From positions 1 through 64,000 of the forward strand of contig CACIYJ010000001.1 of assembly GCA_902590845.1 (NCBI GenBank): a stretch of 64,000 nucleotides of DNA, written 5' to 3'. This stretch comes from an uncultured Pelagibacteraceae bacterium. Its GTDB lineage: Bacteria > Pseudomonadota > Alphaproteobacteria > Pelagibacterales > Pelagibacteraceae. Positions within the stretch are counted from its first letter, which is position 1, and each line of letters begins with the position of its first letter. This document shows positions 8,631 to 17,829 of the stretch, piece after piece. The position numbers and the translations under genes were made by a program. The notes under the pieces are model-generated. The model worked only from the letters and a program-made list of their open reading frames with translations. It had not been told where the DNA came from and did no database searches.

Positions 8631-9434
8631 ATGGAAAATAAATCTACTATAGCAGTTATTAATCAAAAAGGAGGAGTAGGTAAAACCACTACTGTTATCA
8701 ATTTAGCTACATCATTGTCCATTTTGGGTCAAAATAATCTTATCATTGATCTAGATCCACAAGGCAATGCGACCACAGGATTGGGAAGATCTAACAATGA
8801 TGAAGAAAACAATATTTATAATTTATTAATAAAAAAGATTGAATTAAAGGATGCAATTCAAAAAACAGATATTAAAAATTTGGACATCATAGGATCAAAT
8901 GTAAATCTATCTGGTCTTGAAGTTGAAACAGCAAATGACTCTGATAGAGCATTTGTTTTAAAACAAATTTTAGATAAAGAAAAAAATGGTTTGTTGTCAA
9001 AATACGATAACATTTTCATAGACTGTCCACCTTCGTTAAGCTTATTGACAATTATGGCTTTGGTTGCATCTGGTGAGTTATTGGTTCCTCTTCAAACAGA
9101 ATTTTTTGCTTTAGAGGGTATAACTCAATTAGTTAAAACTATAGATCGAATTAAAGTTAATTTGAATCCAGATTTAAAGGTAAGAGGAATCTTGCTTACG
9201 ATGTTTGATAAAAGAAATAAGTTATCTTCACAAGTAGATAAAGAGGCAAGAAATTATTTTAAAGAAAAAGTCTACAAAACTGTAATACCTAGAAATGTCA
9301 GACTATCCGAGGCTCCATCACATGGGTTACCATGCGTTATTTATGACAAAACATGTTTAGGTAGTAAATCTTATCTTAAATTAGCTGATGAGTTTTTGTT
9401 TAAAAAAAATCTTAATGTAGAGAGTGCAGCATGA
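8631..9434 (+). CDS. parA: Chromosome partitioning ATPase ParA (Soj)
   Basis: Deviant Walker A motif is at the N-terminus: IAVINQKGGVGKTTTVINLA, followed by LIIDLDPQGNATTGLG and FIDCPPSLSLLT. I take the ATG at 8631 as start (267 aa); TTG 8616 and ATG 8619 extend the frame into rsmG, but 8631 places the beta-1 strand at the usual distance from the N-terminus. ParA forms the nucleoid-bound ATP gradient that moves ParB-parS complexes. parB overlaps its stop by 4 bp, and parS sites lie just upstream in rsmG. Confidence 0.96.
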   Translation: MENKSTIAVINQKGGVGKTTTVINLATSLSILGQNNLIIDLDPQGNATTGLGRSNNDEENNIYNLLIKKIELKDAIQKTDIKNLDIIGSNVNLSGLEVETANDSDRAFVLKQILDKEKNGLLSKYDNIFIDCPPSLSLLTIMALVASGELLVPLQTEFFALEGITQLVKTIDRIKVNLNPDLKVRGILLTMFDKRNKLSSQVDKEARNYFKEKVYKTVIPRNVRLSEAPSHGLPCVIYDKTCLGSKSYLKLADEFLFKKNLNVESAA

Positions 9435-10297
9435 ATACGTCTAAAAAGAAAGGATTGGGAAGAGGTTTAACAGCTCTTTTTGGAGATCAAAAAGTAGAAG
9501 TAAAAAAAAAAGAAAAAGTAAACCATAATAAACTCAAGGCAAGCATAAGTGATTTAAGTCCAAATAAATATCAGCCACGAGTTTATTTTGATGAAGAAAA
9601 ATTGTTAGAATTAGCCAATTCTATAAGAAAAAATGGGATTATCCAGCCAATAGCAGTTAGAGAAGATAAAGTAGACCCAGGTAGATATGAGATTGTTGCC
9701 GGAGAAAGAAGATGGTTGGCAGCACAAAAAGCAGGCCTTCATGAAGTGCCAATTATTATTTTAGACTTAGATGATAACGAGGCATTAGAAATTGCAATTG
9801 TTGAAAATATTCAACGTGATGATCTTAATGTTATAGAAGAAGCAAAAGGTTATAAAAGATTATCAGAAGAATTTGGCTATGATCATGAAAAAATTGCTAA
9901 TTTTATGTCTAAAAGCAGGAGTCATATTAGCAATACTTTACGTCTTTTAACATTACCTAAAGATGTTATTGGTTTGATCGAAGAGGGTAATTTAACGGCA
10001 GGACAAGCTAGGCCTTTAATAGGTTTACCGAGCGCAACAAATATTGCAGAAGAAATTGTTGCTAAAAATTTAAGCGCTAGAAGCGTTGAGCTTTTAGTAA
10101 GAAGCAAAAAAGGCCCACAAAAGTCTGGTCAGATTAGAGTAGATTCTAATATACTAAGTGAACAAAATAAAATTCAAGAAAATTTGGGTTTGAATGTTAA
10201 TATTCAGAACAAAAAAAATAACTCTGGTAAAATTACTATTTTGTATAAGAATTTAGAACAATTTGAACTTATTTCAAATTTACTCAAGCGGAACTAG
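9431..10297 (+). CDS. parB: Chromosome partitioning protein ParB (Spo0J)
   Basis: 288 aa. N-terminal G-L-G-R-G-L-T-A-L-F is the ParA-stimulating peptide. The CTPase/ParB-N domain has LSPNKYQPRVYFDEEKLLEL, KNGIIQPIAVR, GERRWLAAQKAG and IVENIQRDDLNVIEEAKGY. The helix-turn-helix GYDHEKIANFMSKSRSHISN binds parS. The C-terminal dimerisation domain is short and lysine-rich. It acts as a CTP-dependent sliding clamp on origin-proximal DNA. The stop overlaps convergent holA by 14 bp with no visible terminator between them. Confidence 0.97.
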   Translation: MNTSKKKGLGRGLTALFGDQKVEVKKKEKVNHNKLKASISDLSPNKYQPRVYFDEEKLLELANSIRKNGIIQPIAVREDKVDPGRYEIVAGERRWLAAQKAGLHEVPIIILDLDDNEALEIAIVENIQRDDLNVIEEAKGYKRLSEEFGYDHEKIANFMSKSRSHISNTLRLLTLPKDVIGLIEEGNLTAGQARPLIGLPSATNIAEEIVAKNLSARSVELLVRSKKGPQKSGQIRVDSNILSEQNKIQENLGLNVNIQNKKNNSGKITILYKNLEQFELISNLLKRN

Positions 10298-11282
10298 CCG
10301 TCGCACACAATTCTATTATTAAATTTTTAATCAATAAATCTTTTCTTATTGATGAGTTTGATTTGATCTCTATTTCTGCATTATAAGTTTTTTTTAAAGC
10401 TGCTTGAATTTTATTTTTATTCCATTTTTTTGATTGTTCAATCAATATTGGTTTATCTTTCCAGAATACTGGTGGCTTAAGATTAGATATTAATGATTCG
10501 ATATTAGAATTTTCGTGTTTCATATTTTCAATTTCATTAAGCCTATTAATTCTTTGATTTATTGAGTTTAAATAATAAATATTATTTTCCACTTCAAAAA
10601 TAGTGTCAGCAAGCAGTCTATTAGTGTTGATTTTATTGCCATTTAAAGCCTCATCTTTGAGTAGGTTAAAATCATCACTTGTTCTAATATTTAGTAATAA
10701 ATCTATTTTATTAAGGTCTATCTTCTTATCTTTAAAGCAACTGATAATTTTATCGATCTCATTATTAACTTTATTTCTATCTAATCCAGTATTTTGAGTA
10801 ATGAGATTTATAATTTGACTCGTCAATCCTTGATATCCATTTAATTTCTTCATAATTATTTTTCTAATTGTAATTTCGTTGTCTTGATAACATGGCACAA
10901 TGCCACAAGATTTAGATTTTTCGAAATAACTTCTTAATTTTGATTTTTTATCAAGAATATCCGAAAATAAGAAGATTTTCTCATCTTGTATACTTTCAAT
11001 GATTTCATCAATAGTATCTAAAATTTTATCATTTACTTGGTTAATAAAAATTATTTTTTTTTCATTAAATAAAGATTTATTTTTTACTTCATTTACTAAA
11101 ATATTTTTATTTTTAATTATTTCATCTTGAAATAAATTAAGAATTTCTTTTTTTTTATTTTGAATTCTTAGCTTTTCTTTAAATTCTTTTTTTAAACCCT
11201 GGTTTTCTCCATAAAATAAAAATAATTTATAATTATTAATAGATTCAAGATTTTGTTCTAAAATATAACTTTTAAAGATCAT
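10284..11282 (-). CDS. holA: DNA polymerase III delta subunit HolA
   Basis: 332 aa, the usual length for the clamp-loader delta subunit. Recognised features are the N-terminal LFLFYGENQGLKKEFKEKL (Rossmann-like opening of DNA pol III delta), KKIIFINQVNDKILDTI, the K-L-R-S-Y-F motif and a C-terminal all-alpha collar domain. Sequence conservation is low, as is normal for HolA. Its position after leuS-lptE on the same strand, with a 11-bp overlap with lptE, is the usual order in alphaproteobacteria and many others, and supports the call. Confidence 0.85.
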   Translation of the reverse strand: MIFKSYILEQNLESINNYKLFLFYGENQGLKKEFKEKLRIQNKKKEILNLFQDEIIKNKNILVNEVKNKSLFNEKKIIFINQVNDKILDTIDEIIESIQDEKIFLFSDILDKKSKLRSYFEKSKSCGIVPCYQDNEITIRKIIMKKLNGYQGLTSQIINLITQNTGLDRNKVNNEIDKIISCFKDKKIDLNKIDLLLNIRTSDDFNLLKDEALNGNKINTNRLLADTIFEVENNIYYLNSINQRINRLNEIENMKHENSNIESLISNLKPPVFWKDKPILIEQSKKWNKNKIQAALKKTYNAEIEIKSNSSIRKDLLIKNLIIELCATASSA

Positions 11283-11748
11283 TTAGCGCTAAGTTAATTT
11301 TATTTTTGATTTTATTAGAAAGATCATTAGTTAAATCTTCAATTAATCTTTTTTCATTTTTTAGAGTCGTAGAATATTTTTTACCTACTGAATAATCTCC
11401 AGTTGATATAATGTTAAATTCTTGTTTTTTATTATTTTCTAAAAAATCTAGTTTAACAGTAGAGCTTAAGGATATTTGATATTTTGTAATTTCGTTTTTA
11501 ATATTCTTTTCTTTTATTTCTTTTTTCTTTTCCGTATATAATTCTAGGATTAAGTTATTCTTTTTATCTTCTGAAGAACTAATTATTAAATTACTTTTAA
11601 TTTTAAAGTTTATTCTTTTATCTCCAGAAGTTTTTATTTCTTTTATATTAAAATTGTCTGATTCCAGATTATCTAAAACCTTATAACCACAATTGGATGT
11701 GATAAAAAAAAGAAGTATTAAGCAAAATTTAGTTATAATTTTTATCAT
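11272..11748 (-). CDS. lptE: LPS-assembly lipoprotein LptE (RlpB)-like
   Basis: 158 aa with a lipoprotein signal: hydrophobic core KFCLILLFFITSNC, then G-Y after the lipidated cysteine, as in most LptE (C-G-Y/F). The rest is two helices with beta strands ending in a C-terminal helix (RLIEDLTNDLSNKI). LptE plugs the LptD barrel in the outer membrane during lipopolysaccharide insertion. Identity is based on the lipobox, size and the leuS-lptE-holA order; primary sequence similarity is weak. Confidence 0.75.
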   Translation of the reverse strand: MIKIITKFCLILLFFITSNCGYKVLDNLESDNFNIKEIKTSGDKRINFKIKSNLIISSSEDKKNNLILELYTEKKKEIKEKNIKNEITKYQISLSSTVKLDFLENNKKQEFNIISTGDYSVGKKYSTTLKNEKRLIEDLTNDLSNKIKNKINLALNDL

Positions 11749-14276
11749 TAATTTTTTACAATGTAATTTATAATTTTATTTTTGACAAAAATAGTTCTTA
11801 AAATCTTTTTATTCATCACATATTTATTGGCTTTTAAAGATTTTTTTACTAGATTAGTTATCTCAGCCTCTTTTAAATTTCTTTTTATATTTAATACGTC
11901 TCTTGTCTTACCATTTATCTGTATAACCATTTTTATCTCACTATTCTCAACTGTTTTTTTATTAACCTTTGGCCATTGATTTAATTCTTTACAATTTAAA
12001 TTTGTTAAACATTCATAGGCAAGATGAGGAGTGAAGGGTATCATCAACTTCATTATTTTTATCATATTTGTAATTAAAACTTTATTGTCTATTGCCAATT
12101 TCATTGAGTCATTAAAATATCTATAAATTTCATAAAATTGAGCAATTGCTACATTAAATTGAAAATGATTTATAGCATTATCAATTTTGTAAACACAAAG
12201 ATCTATTTTATTTTCAAAAGATTTTTGTTTTTTCTCATCTATTTTTGTTTCAGTTTTATTTAAAATTGATTGATTTAAATTCCAAATTTTCTGTAGAAAT
12301 TTATTTGATGAAATTACGCCTGCATCAGACCACTGAACATCTTTTTCTGGAGGACTGTCAGATAGTATAAACCATCTAACCGAGTCGGCTCCATATTGTT
12401 TAATCATGATTTCAGGATCCACCGTGTTTTTTTTTGATTTAGACATTGATTCTGATGGACCAACCGTCACTTTAGATTTATCAGACTTTTTTATAGCTTT
12501 TTTTTCTGAGATTTTTTCTACTTCAATAGGATTTAACCAATTGCCGTTAAGGTCTTTATATGTTTCATGGCATACCATTCCTTGAGTAAATAAATTTTTA
12601 AAAGGTTCTGAGTATTTGATTTGATTATTAGTGTTTTTAATTGCTTTCATAAAAAAACGTGAATAAAGCAGGTGCAAGATTGCATGTTCTATTCCCCCAA
12701 TGTATTGATCAACAGGCATCCAGTAATTTGTTTGTTTAGTTTCAAAAGGGTATTTTTCGTTTCTAGGTGAACAAAATCTCAAAAAGTACCAAGATGAGTC
12801 TACGAATGTATCTAAAGTATCTGTTTCTCTGACCGCTGGTTTCCCAGTTTTCTTATAGATTGTTTTTTTCCAACTTGGATGATTTTCCAATGGATTTCCT
12901 GAAGAATTGAGATCAACATCCTTTGGGAGCGTAATTGGTAGTTCACTTTTATCTACTGGAACAATTGAACCATCTTCAAGATAAATCATTGGTATAGGAC
13001 ATCCCCAATACCTTTGTCTGGATATTCCCCAATCTTTTAATCTAAACAAAATTTTTTTTTCTCCAATTTTTTCTTTTTCAATTTTATCAATAATAGTTTT
13101 TTTAGCCTCATCCACATTTAGACCATTTAAAAAATCAGAATTTATAATTTTACCACTTCCAGTATAAGATTCTTTCATTTTTTTACCTATCTCAGAATTA
13201 TTTTTATCAGAAACTACTTTTATAATCGGTAGCTTATATTTTTTAGCAAAATCAAAATCTCTCTGGTCATGTGCCGGACAGCCAAAGATTGCTCCATTTC
13301 CATAGTCCATTAAAACAAAATTTGCTACATATATTGGTAATTTTTTATTTTTAATAAAAGGGTGTTCCGCAAATAATTTTGTATCAAAACCTAATTTTTC
13401 TGCATTTGCTAAAGCTTCTTCGGTTGTTCCAATTTTAGAACATTCCTTTTGAAATTTTTTAAAATCAGACTGTTCATTAAAATTTTTACAAATATCGTGA
13501 TCTGTAGATATAGCAATAAAACTTGCACCAAAAATTGTGTCAGGTCTAGTAGTAAATATTCTTAGATTTTTATTTAAACTTTTAATTTTAAAATCTAATT
13601 CACAACCAGTCGATTTTCCGATCCAATTTTTTTGCATTAGTTTAACCTTTTCTGGCCAACCATTTAAATTTTCTAGATCTTTTAAGAGTTGATCTGAAAA
13701 TTTTGTGATATTAAAAAACCATTGTGATAACTTTTTTCTTTCAACTACAGCATTAGATCTCCAACCTTTGCCATTTATAACTTGTTCATTGGCTAAGACT
13801 GTCTTTTCAATTGGATCCCAATTAACATATGTTTCTTTTCTAGAAACTAACCCTTCATTATAAAAATCAATAAATAGCTCTTGTTGATGTTTATAGTAAT
13901 CCTTATTACAGGTAGATATTTCTAAATCCCAATCTATTGATAATCCCAACATTTTTAATTGATGTTTCATTGTTTTGATATTTTCTTCTGTCCAGGTTTT
14001 AGGATTTAAATTATTTTGTCTCGCTGCATTCTCAGCAGGTAGACCAAAAGAATCCCATCCCATTGGATGCAAAACATTAAAACCATTTAAATATTTATAG
14101 CGAGCTATAACATCACCAATAGTATAATTCCTCACATGACCCATGTGAATTTTACCAGACGGATAAGGAAACATTTCTAGACAATAAAATTTTTTTCCAT
14201 CTTTATTGTGAAGTTTTGAGGAGTTAAATTTAACTTGCCATTTTTTTTCAATTACTTGAAAGTTTACTCTTTCCAT
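11748..14276 (-). CDS. leuS: Leucyl-tRNA synthetase
   Basis: 842 aa. Class I signatures: HIGH as HMGH in [20 protein letters not shown], and KMSKS as [13 protein letters not shown]. The CP1 editing domain is present, with [16 protein letters not shown] and [14 protein letters not shown]. The C-terminal anticodon and LeuS-specific domains follow, ending in [14 protein letters not shown]. It charges tRNA-Leu and hydrolyses mischarged tRNA. The stop overlaps the lptE start by 1 bp; the start is 7 bp from the DUF3576 gene stop, so the four genes form one operon. Confidence 0.98.
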   Translation of the reverse strand: MERVNFQVIEKKWQVKFNSSKLHNKDGKKFYCLEMFPYPSGKIHMGHVRNYTIGDVIARYKYLNGFNVLHPMGWDSFGLPAENAARQNNLNPKTWTEENIKTMKHQLKMLGLSIDWDLEISTCNKDYYKHQQELFIDFYNEGLVSRKETYVNWDPIEKTVLANEQVINGKGWRSNAVVERKKLSQWFFNITKFSDQLLKDLENLNGWPEKVKLMQKNWIGKSTGCELDFKIKSLNKNLRIFTTRPDTIFGASFIAISTDHDICKNFNEQSDFKKFQKECSKIGTTEEALANAEKLGFDTKLFAEHPFIKNKKLPIYVANFVLMDYGNGAIFGCPAHDQRDFDFAKKYKLPIIKVVSDKNNSEIGKKMKESYTGSGKIINSDFLNGLNVDEAKKTIIDKIEKEKIGEKKILFRLKDWGISRQRYWGCPIPMIYLEDGSIVPVDKSELPITLPKDVDLNSSGNPLENHPSWKKTIYKKTGKPAVRETDTLDTFVDSSWYFLRFCSPRNEKYPFETKQTNYWMPVDQYIGGIEHAILHLLYSRFFMKAIKNTNNQIKYSEPFKNLFTQGMVCHETYKDLNGNWLNPIEVEKISEKKAIKKSDKSKVTVGPSESMSKSKKNTVDPEIMIKQYGADSVRWFILSDSPPEKDVQWSDAGVISSNKFLQKIWNLNQSILNKTETKIDEKKQKSFENKIDLCVYKIDNAINHFQFNVAIAQFYEIYRYFNDSMKLAIDNKVLITNMIKIMKLMIPFTPHLAYECLTNLNCKELNQWPKVNKKTVENSEIKMVIQINGKTRDVLNIKRNLKEAEITNLVKKSLKANKYVMNKKILRTIFVKNKIINYIVKN

Positions 14277-14283
14277 TAAGAAT

Positions 14284-14829
14284 TTATTTCTTCTTTTTTT
14301 TATTTTTAGATTGTTTTTCTAATAAAGCAGCTTTTCTAAGTATTGTGCTATGTAATTCTTCTTTAATTTTTGTTTTTGATAATAGAACTATTCTACAATT
14401 AAGATTAGTTGAACAAATTTTTTGATGAACAATTACTTTTAAGCTTTCACTTCTTATGTCGTTTGATAAAAATCTTAGAGAAATTTTAATTGATTCTTTT
14501 GCAGAATTATTATCAGAATACCAATCTGTTATAATTATCCCTCCTGAATAATCTACTGTTGTTAATGGAAGAAAATCTAAAGTTTCTAGTGAGGCTCTCC
14601 ACATCGGATTAGATGTGCTAAATTCATATGTAGTTCCTCTTCCAATTCCTTTGGTAAGGCCGCCAACCGACACTCCTCTTCCTTCCTCAATATTTTTTCT
14701 TGCTTTAGCTTGAGCTCCATCTGGACGATTCCGTTGATCAACTTTTTTAAATCCGCCACATGCAGTAAGCACCAACAGGATCATTATAAGAGTTGCTTTT
14801 AAGGGAACTTTAAACTTAAAAATATTCAT
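14284..14829 (-). CDS. DUF3576-family lipoprotein
   Basis: 181 aa. The lipoprotein signal ends [10 protein letters not shown] (cysteine of the lipobox). The conserved core has [20 protein letters not shown] then [11 protein letters not shown], which I associate with the alphaproteobacterial DUF3576 family commonly found upstream of leuS. The C-terminus is a lysine-rich tail (KNKKKKK). Function is not established; the position at the head of a leuS-lptE-holA operon suggests an envelope role. Its start faces the 200-bp porin promoter region. Confidence 0.75.
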   Translation of the reverse strand: MNIFKFKVPLKATLIMILLVLTACGGFKKVDQRNRPDGAQAKARKNIEEGRGVSVGGLTKGIGRGTTYEFSTSNPMWRASLETLDFLPLTTVDYSGGIIITDWYSDNNSAKESIKISLRFLSNDIRSESLKVIVHQKICSTNLNCRIVLLSKTKIKEELHSTILRKAALLEKQSKNKKKKK

Positions 14830-15030
14830 AATTTCTTTAATATATCCATATATATCGCCAATAATCGTATAATCATCATTTATTTAGTTTTTATAAAGGA
14901 TTATAGTGTTGTATTTTTACAACAATGAACATAAAAGACAAGGTTTTATATTCTTAATAGACAATATAATTCAATTATTTGGTAAAAATCTATCATTATT
15001 ATTTAAGTAATAATTAACAAAAGGAAAAAT
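14830..15030 (+). promoter_or_regulatory. Porin promoter and leader region
   Basis: 201 bp between the divergent DUF3576 and porin genes. A perfect TATAAT -10 box is at 14965-14970; no good -35 hexamer is visible 17 bp upstream (GGTTTT). This would place the start of transcription near 14977 and leave a leader of about 54 nt. A strong ribosome binding site AAGGA is at 15021-15025, 5 bp before ATG. An inverted repeat GTTGTA-tttt-TACAAC lies at 14908-14923 upstream of the promoter and may be an operator. Confidence 0.5.
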
Positions 15031-16092
15031 ATGAAAAACATGACTAAAACATTACTTGTGTTGGTTTCTGCGCTTTCTATTTCTTTTGCTGCTACAGCAG
15101 GTGAACTTGCAATTTCAGGTTCTGCTAACGCATCATACGTTATAGGTGGATCAACTGACTCAAATAGTAAAGGTCTTGGTGTTAGTAACGAATTGAACTT
15201 CACGGCGTCTGGTGAAATGGACAATGGTTGGACTTGGAGTTACAGCACTGAATTAGATCCAGCGGATGGTGGAGCAGCTACAAATGACGACTCTCAATTA
15301 GTACTTGGGATGGGCGACATTGGTACAGTTGGTTTCTACGATTCAGAAGGTGGATTAGATAAATCTGTTGGTTATGGAATTGGAGCTTTAGGAACAGGTA
15401 CAGACTACGGTAACACTATGACAGTTCAATATGGTGGTACAGTATCTTCTTATCCTAACGTACAATATCACTTACCAGCTGATATATTACCTCTAGGTAT
15501 GGGTTTAAAAGTTGGTTACGTACCAAATACATCAGATGGATCTGGTAACAGCTTTAAAAACTCTGGACCTTTGCAACCTCAAACTACTACGTACATGGGC
15601 AGAACAGCTATGCAGTATCAATTAACAGCTGCACCAATGGATGGTTTATCTGTTGGAGCTGATTACTTTGAAGCACAAGATGGTACAGCTACAGCTCAAG
15701 ATTACCAATCTGGTAACTACTACGCTCAATACGCTATGGGTAACTTTAAAGTTGGTTACAACAAAGGTTACTATGCACCAGCATTATCAGACAAAAACAC
15801 TGCCGTAACTCAGTATGAAAATACTGCTTGGGGTATTGAATTTGCTGTTAACGATGCATTAAGCGTTTCTTACAACGAAGAAACATCTGAAGCTACAACA
15901 GACGTTGCTATATCAGCGACTGCTAGCTCAGGTACTAAAACTACAGTAGAATCCGAAATGGAATCAATGCAAGTTGCATATATTCTAGGTGGTGCTACAG
16001 TAGGTGTTCACGTTGTTGATGTAGGTAATGCAGATTACACTGCCAGCAAAGACGAGAAGAAAACAGTATTTGTATTAACTATGGACTTTTAA
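15031..16092 (+). CDS. Outer-membrane porin
   Basis: 353 aa. Sec signal peptide MKNMTKTLLVLVSALSISFA with cleavage after A-T-A, then alternating beta-strand sequence such as GELAISGSANASYVIGG and the gram-negative porin pattern NELNFTASGEMDNGWTWSYS. The last residue is Phe (VFVLTMDF), the standard outer-membrane assembly signal. Codon use is less AT-biased than in the neighbours (many GGT, GCT, TAC, AAC), it has its own promoter, a strong RBS and a terminator: all signs of very high expression. Probably a general diffusion channel for small solutes. Confidence 0.88.
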   Translation: MKNMTKTLLVLVSALSISFAATAGELAISGSANASYVIGGSTDSNSKGLGVSNELNFTASGEMDNGWTWSYSTELDPADGGAATNDDSQLVLGMGDIGTVGFYDSEGGLDKSVGYGIGALGTGTDYGNTMTVQYGGTVSSYPNVQYHLPADILPLGMGLKVGYVPNTSDGSGNSFKNSGPLQPQTTTYMGRTAMQYQLTAAPMDGLSVGADYFEAQDGTATAQDYQSGNYYAQYAMGNFKVGYNKGYYAPALSDKNTAVTQYENTAWGIEFAVNDALSVSYNEETSEATTDVAISATASSGTKTTVESEMESMQVAYILGGATVGVHVVDVGNADYTASKDEKKTVFVLTMDF

Positions 16093-16114
16093 TTAAGTCG
16101 TAATTAATCAAAAT

Positions 16115-16690
16115 TTAAAAAAGCCGGTTAAATAATTTAGCCGGCTTTTTTTTTATTTCAGATAAAAGGGCAAAAGAGTTAGATTTAACCATTTTTAATT
16201 TCGTTAAATTAGATAAATTAATACCACCTAGAGGTACTAAGTTTTCCTTTCTAGATAATTTGAAAAGATTGAATTTAATTACACCTAAGAAGTTTTTTTT
16301 AAATGGATGTGAAACCTTAAATAATCTTGAAAAAATAATGGAAGAACAGCCTTGTAAAATCTTTATATTCAGTTCTTTAACATTGTGAGCGGAACCAATT
16401 ATTTTATAGTTAGATTTTTTTAGTTTTGCTAGTCTTAGATTTGTGTTGTGAGCTGATATATATAAACCATCAGCTCTTAGGTCTGAAGCTAGCTTTTCAT
16501 CATTAGATACATAAAAATCTATCTTTTTAGATTTACAATACCTTCTAAATCTTACTAATTTATCAATATTTTCTATTTTACCACTATTTCTGTAAATGAT
16601 TATATATCTATTAATAAGTTTAATATTTCTTAAATCTATATCTTTGATATTTTCTATTATTAAGAAATACTTATTTTTAATGGTAAACAT
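16115..16690 (-). CDS. thiE: Thiamine-phosphate synthase family protein (ThiE/TenI)
   Basis: 191 aa. Recognisable TIM-barrel signatures of the ThiE/TenI family: L-R-A-D-G-L-Y-I-S (family G-A-D-G-V-H-L), GCSSIIFSRLFKVSHP (family G-A-D-Y-x-x-x-G-P-V-F-x-T-x-x-K) and VPLGGINLSNL (family A-L-G-G-I). Several catalytic positions diverge, so it may be a TenI-like or degenerate ThiE rather than an active thiamine synthase. The last 12 residues are encoded by the porin terminator hairpin. Its start codon abuts the start of yggS with no intervening base. Confidence 0.7.
   Translation of the reverse strand: MFTIKNKYFLIIENIKDIDLRNIKLINRYIIIYRNSGKIENIDKLVRFRRYCKSKKIDFYVSNDEKLASDLRADGLYISAHNTNLRLAKLKKSNYKIIGSAHNVKELNIKILQGCSSIIFSRLFKVSHPFKKNFLGVIKFNLFKLSRKENLVPLGGINLSNLTKLKMVKSNSFALLSEIKKKPAKLFNRLF
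16117..16154. terminator. Bidirectional intrinsic terminator after the porin
   Basis: Perfect AAAAAAGCCGG ... CCGGCTTTTTT stem (16117-16127 with 16141-16151) extended by TTAAA/TTTAG inner pairing (one G-U) around a 3-nt loop, followed by T to 16154. The A tract on the left makes it work as a terminator on the minus strand too. It lies 25 bp after the porin stop. It encodes the last 12 codons of thiE on the other strand. Confidence 0.92.
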
Positions 16691-17341
16691 ATGAACATCA
16701 TAATTGAAAGATTTAATAAAATAAAATCGAATATATCTAAAATAGATAACGTTAATTCATTAAAAATAATAGCAATTAGTAAAACATTCTCTTTGAAGCA
16801 TATAATGCCCTTAATTGAACTTGGTCACAATCATTTTGGTGAAAATAAAGTTCAGGAGGCTGGCGCTAAATGGAAACAGATCAAAAAAGAAAAAAATAAT
16901 TTACAATTACATATGGTAGGCAAGTTACAAAGTAATAAGGCAAAAAAAGCGGTTGAAATATTTGATTACATTCACTCACTTGATAATCAAAAACTCGCAG
17001 ATGTTTTATCTAAATGTCAAAATGAAATAAATAAATCAATTAATTATTTTATTCAGGTAAATATCGGGAATGAATTTCAAAAATCTGGTATACAATATAA
17101 TGAAGTAGATGAGTTTTATAACTACTGCACTAGAGAAAAAAAAATGAATATTATAGGATTAATGGCAATACCACCCAATGATGATAATACAGAAAAGTAT
17201 TTTAAAAGTCTCTCAGAATTAAATTCTTCACTTGGCCTCAAAGAGCTTAGCATAGGCATGTCTTCTGATTATATGAAAGCTATTAATTACAAAGCCACAT
17301 ATTTAAGGATAGGTAGCGCAATATTCGGGGAAAGATCTTAA
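16691..17341 (+). CDS. YggS/PROSC-family pyridoxal-5'-phosphate homeostasis protein
   Basis: 216 aa, single TIM-barrel PLP protein. The PLP lysine is in LKIIAISKTFSLKHI; other signatures are GHNHFGENKVQEA, HMVGKLQSNKAKKA, FIQVNIGNEFQKSG, GLMAIPP and the phosphate-binding end SIGMSSDYMKAI with RIGSAIFGER. Family members buffer free PLP and affect amino-acid metabolism; no enzymatic reaction is known. The ATG at 16691 directly follows thiE's start codon on the other strand (CATATG), so both promoters must lie inside the opposite coding sequence. Confidence 0.92.
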   Translation: MNIIIERFNKIKSNISKIDNVNSLKIIAISKTFSLKHIMPLIELGHNHFGENKVQEAGAKWKQIKKEKNNLQLHMVGKLQSNKAKKAVEIFDYIHSLDNQKLADVLSKCQNEINKSINYFIQVNIGNEFQKSGIQYNEVDEFYNYCTREKKMNIIGLMAIPPNDDNTEKYFKSLSELNSSLGLKELSIGMSSDYMKAINYKATYLRIGSAIFGERS

Positions 17342-17829
17342 TTTATATTTATAATTGTTTTTTTATTAATTTTTCTTACTATTCTTTTTAAATCTTTTTT
17401 GCTCACTGAAACACATCCAACAGTTCTTTTATAATTCTTTCTTGCAACATGAATAAAGATAGCGCTTCCTTTATTTTTACGTATAGGATTTAGATTAAAA
17501 TTTAGAACCAAAATTATGTCGTAAGTATTGTCACTTCTATAAAGTTTTTCAAAATTATATTTAAAAGGCAATCTGACAAGTTTATTATAAAATTTTGATC
17601 TTGGATCATCACACCATCCCATATCTTTACGAATAACCAATTTGCTTAATTTAGTCTTTAAATCAGGAATTCGATCTTTTCTATATAATATGTATTTAAC
17701 TTTAAATTTTCCCTTAGGTGTAATCTGATCTCCTTCTTTCTTTTTTATACCAATTCCTCTTTTACCTATTGAGCATTTTACTTTATAGTTATTGAAAAGT
17801 AGTTTTTTATTTTTTACTAAAATATGCAT
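17338..17829 (-). CDS. YkuD-type L,D-transpeptidase domain protein
   Basis: 163 aa. The catalytic motif H-x(n)-S/T-x-G-C is visible as IFIHVARKNYKRTVGCVSVS. N-terminal strands include IGKRGIGIKKKEGDQITPKGKF (the G-x-x-T-P-x-G pattern of YkuD domains). L,D-transpeptidases form 3-3 peptidoglycan crosslinks or attach proteins to the wall. No signal peptide or membrane segment is seen, which is unusual for a periplasmic enzyme but common in this alphaproteobacterial subgroup. Its ATG overlaps the divergent regulator's ATG in the palindrome ATGCAT. Confidence 0.85.
   Translation of the reverse strand: MHILVKNKKLLFNNYKVKCSIGKRGIGIKKKEGDQITPKGKFKVKYILYRKDRIPDLKTKLSKLVIRKDMGWCDDPRSKFYNKLVRLPFKYNFEKLYRSDNTYDIILVLNFNLNPIRKNKGSAIFIHVARKNYKRTVGCVSVSKKDLKRIVRKINKKTIININ

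Noticed and set aside
14925..14957. 10-codon open frame (M-N-I-K-D-K-V-L-Y-S) upstream of the porin
   Set aside because: Too short, no RBS, and located at or upstream of the predicted promoter.
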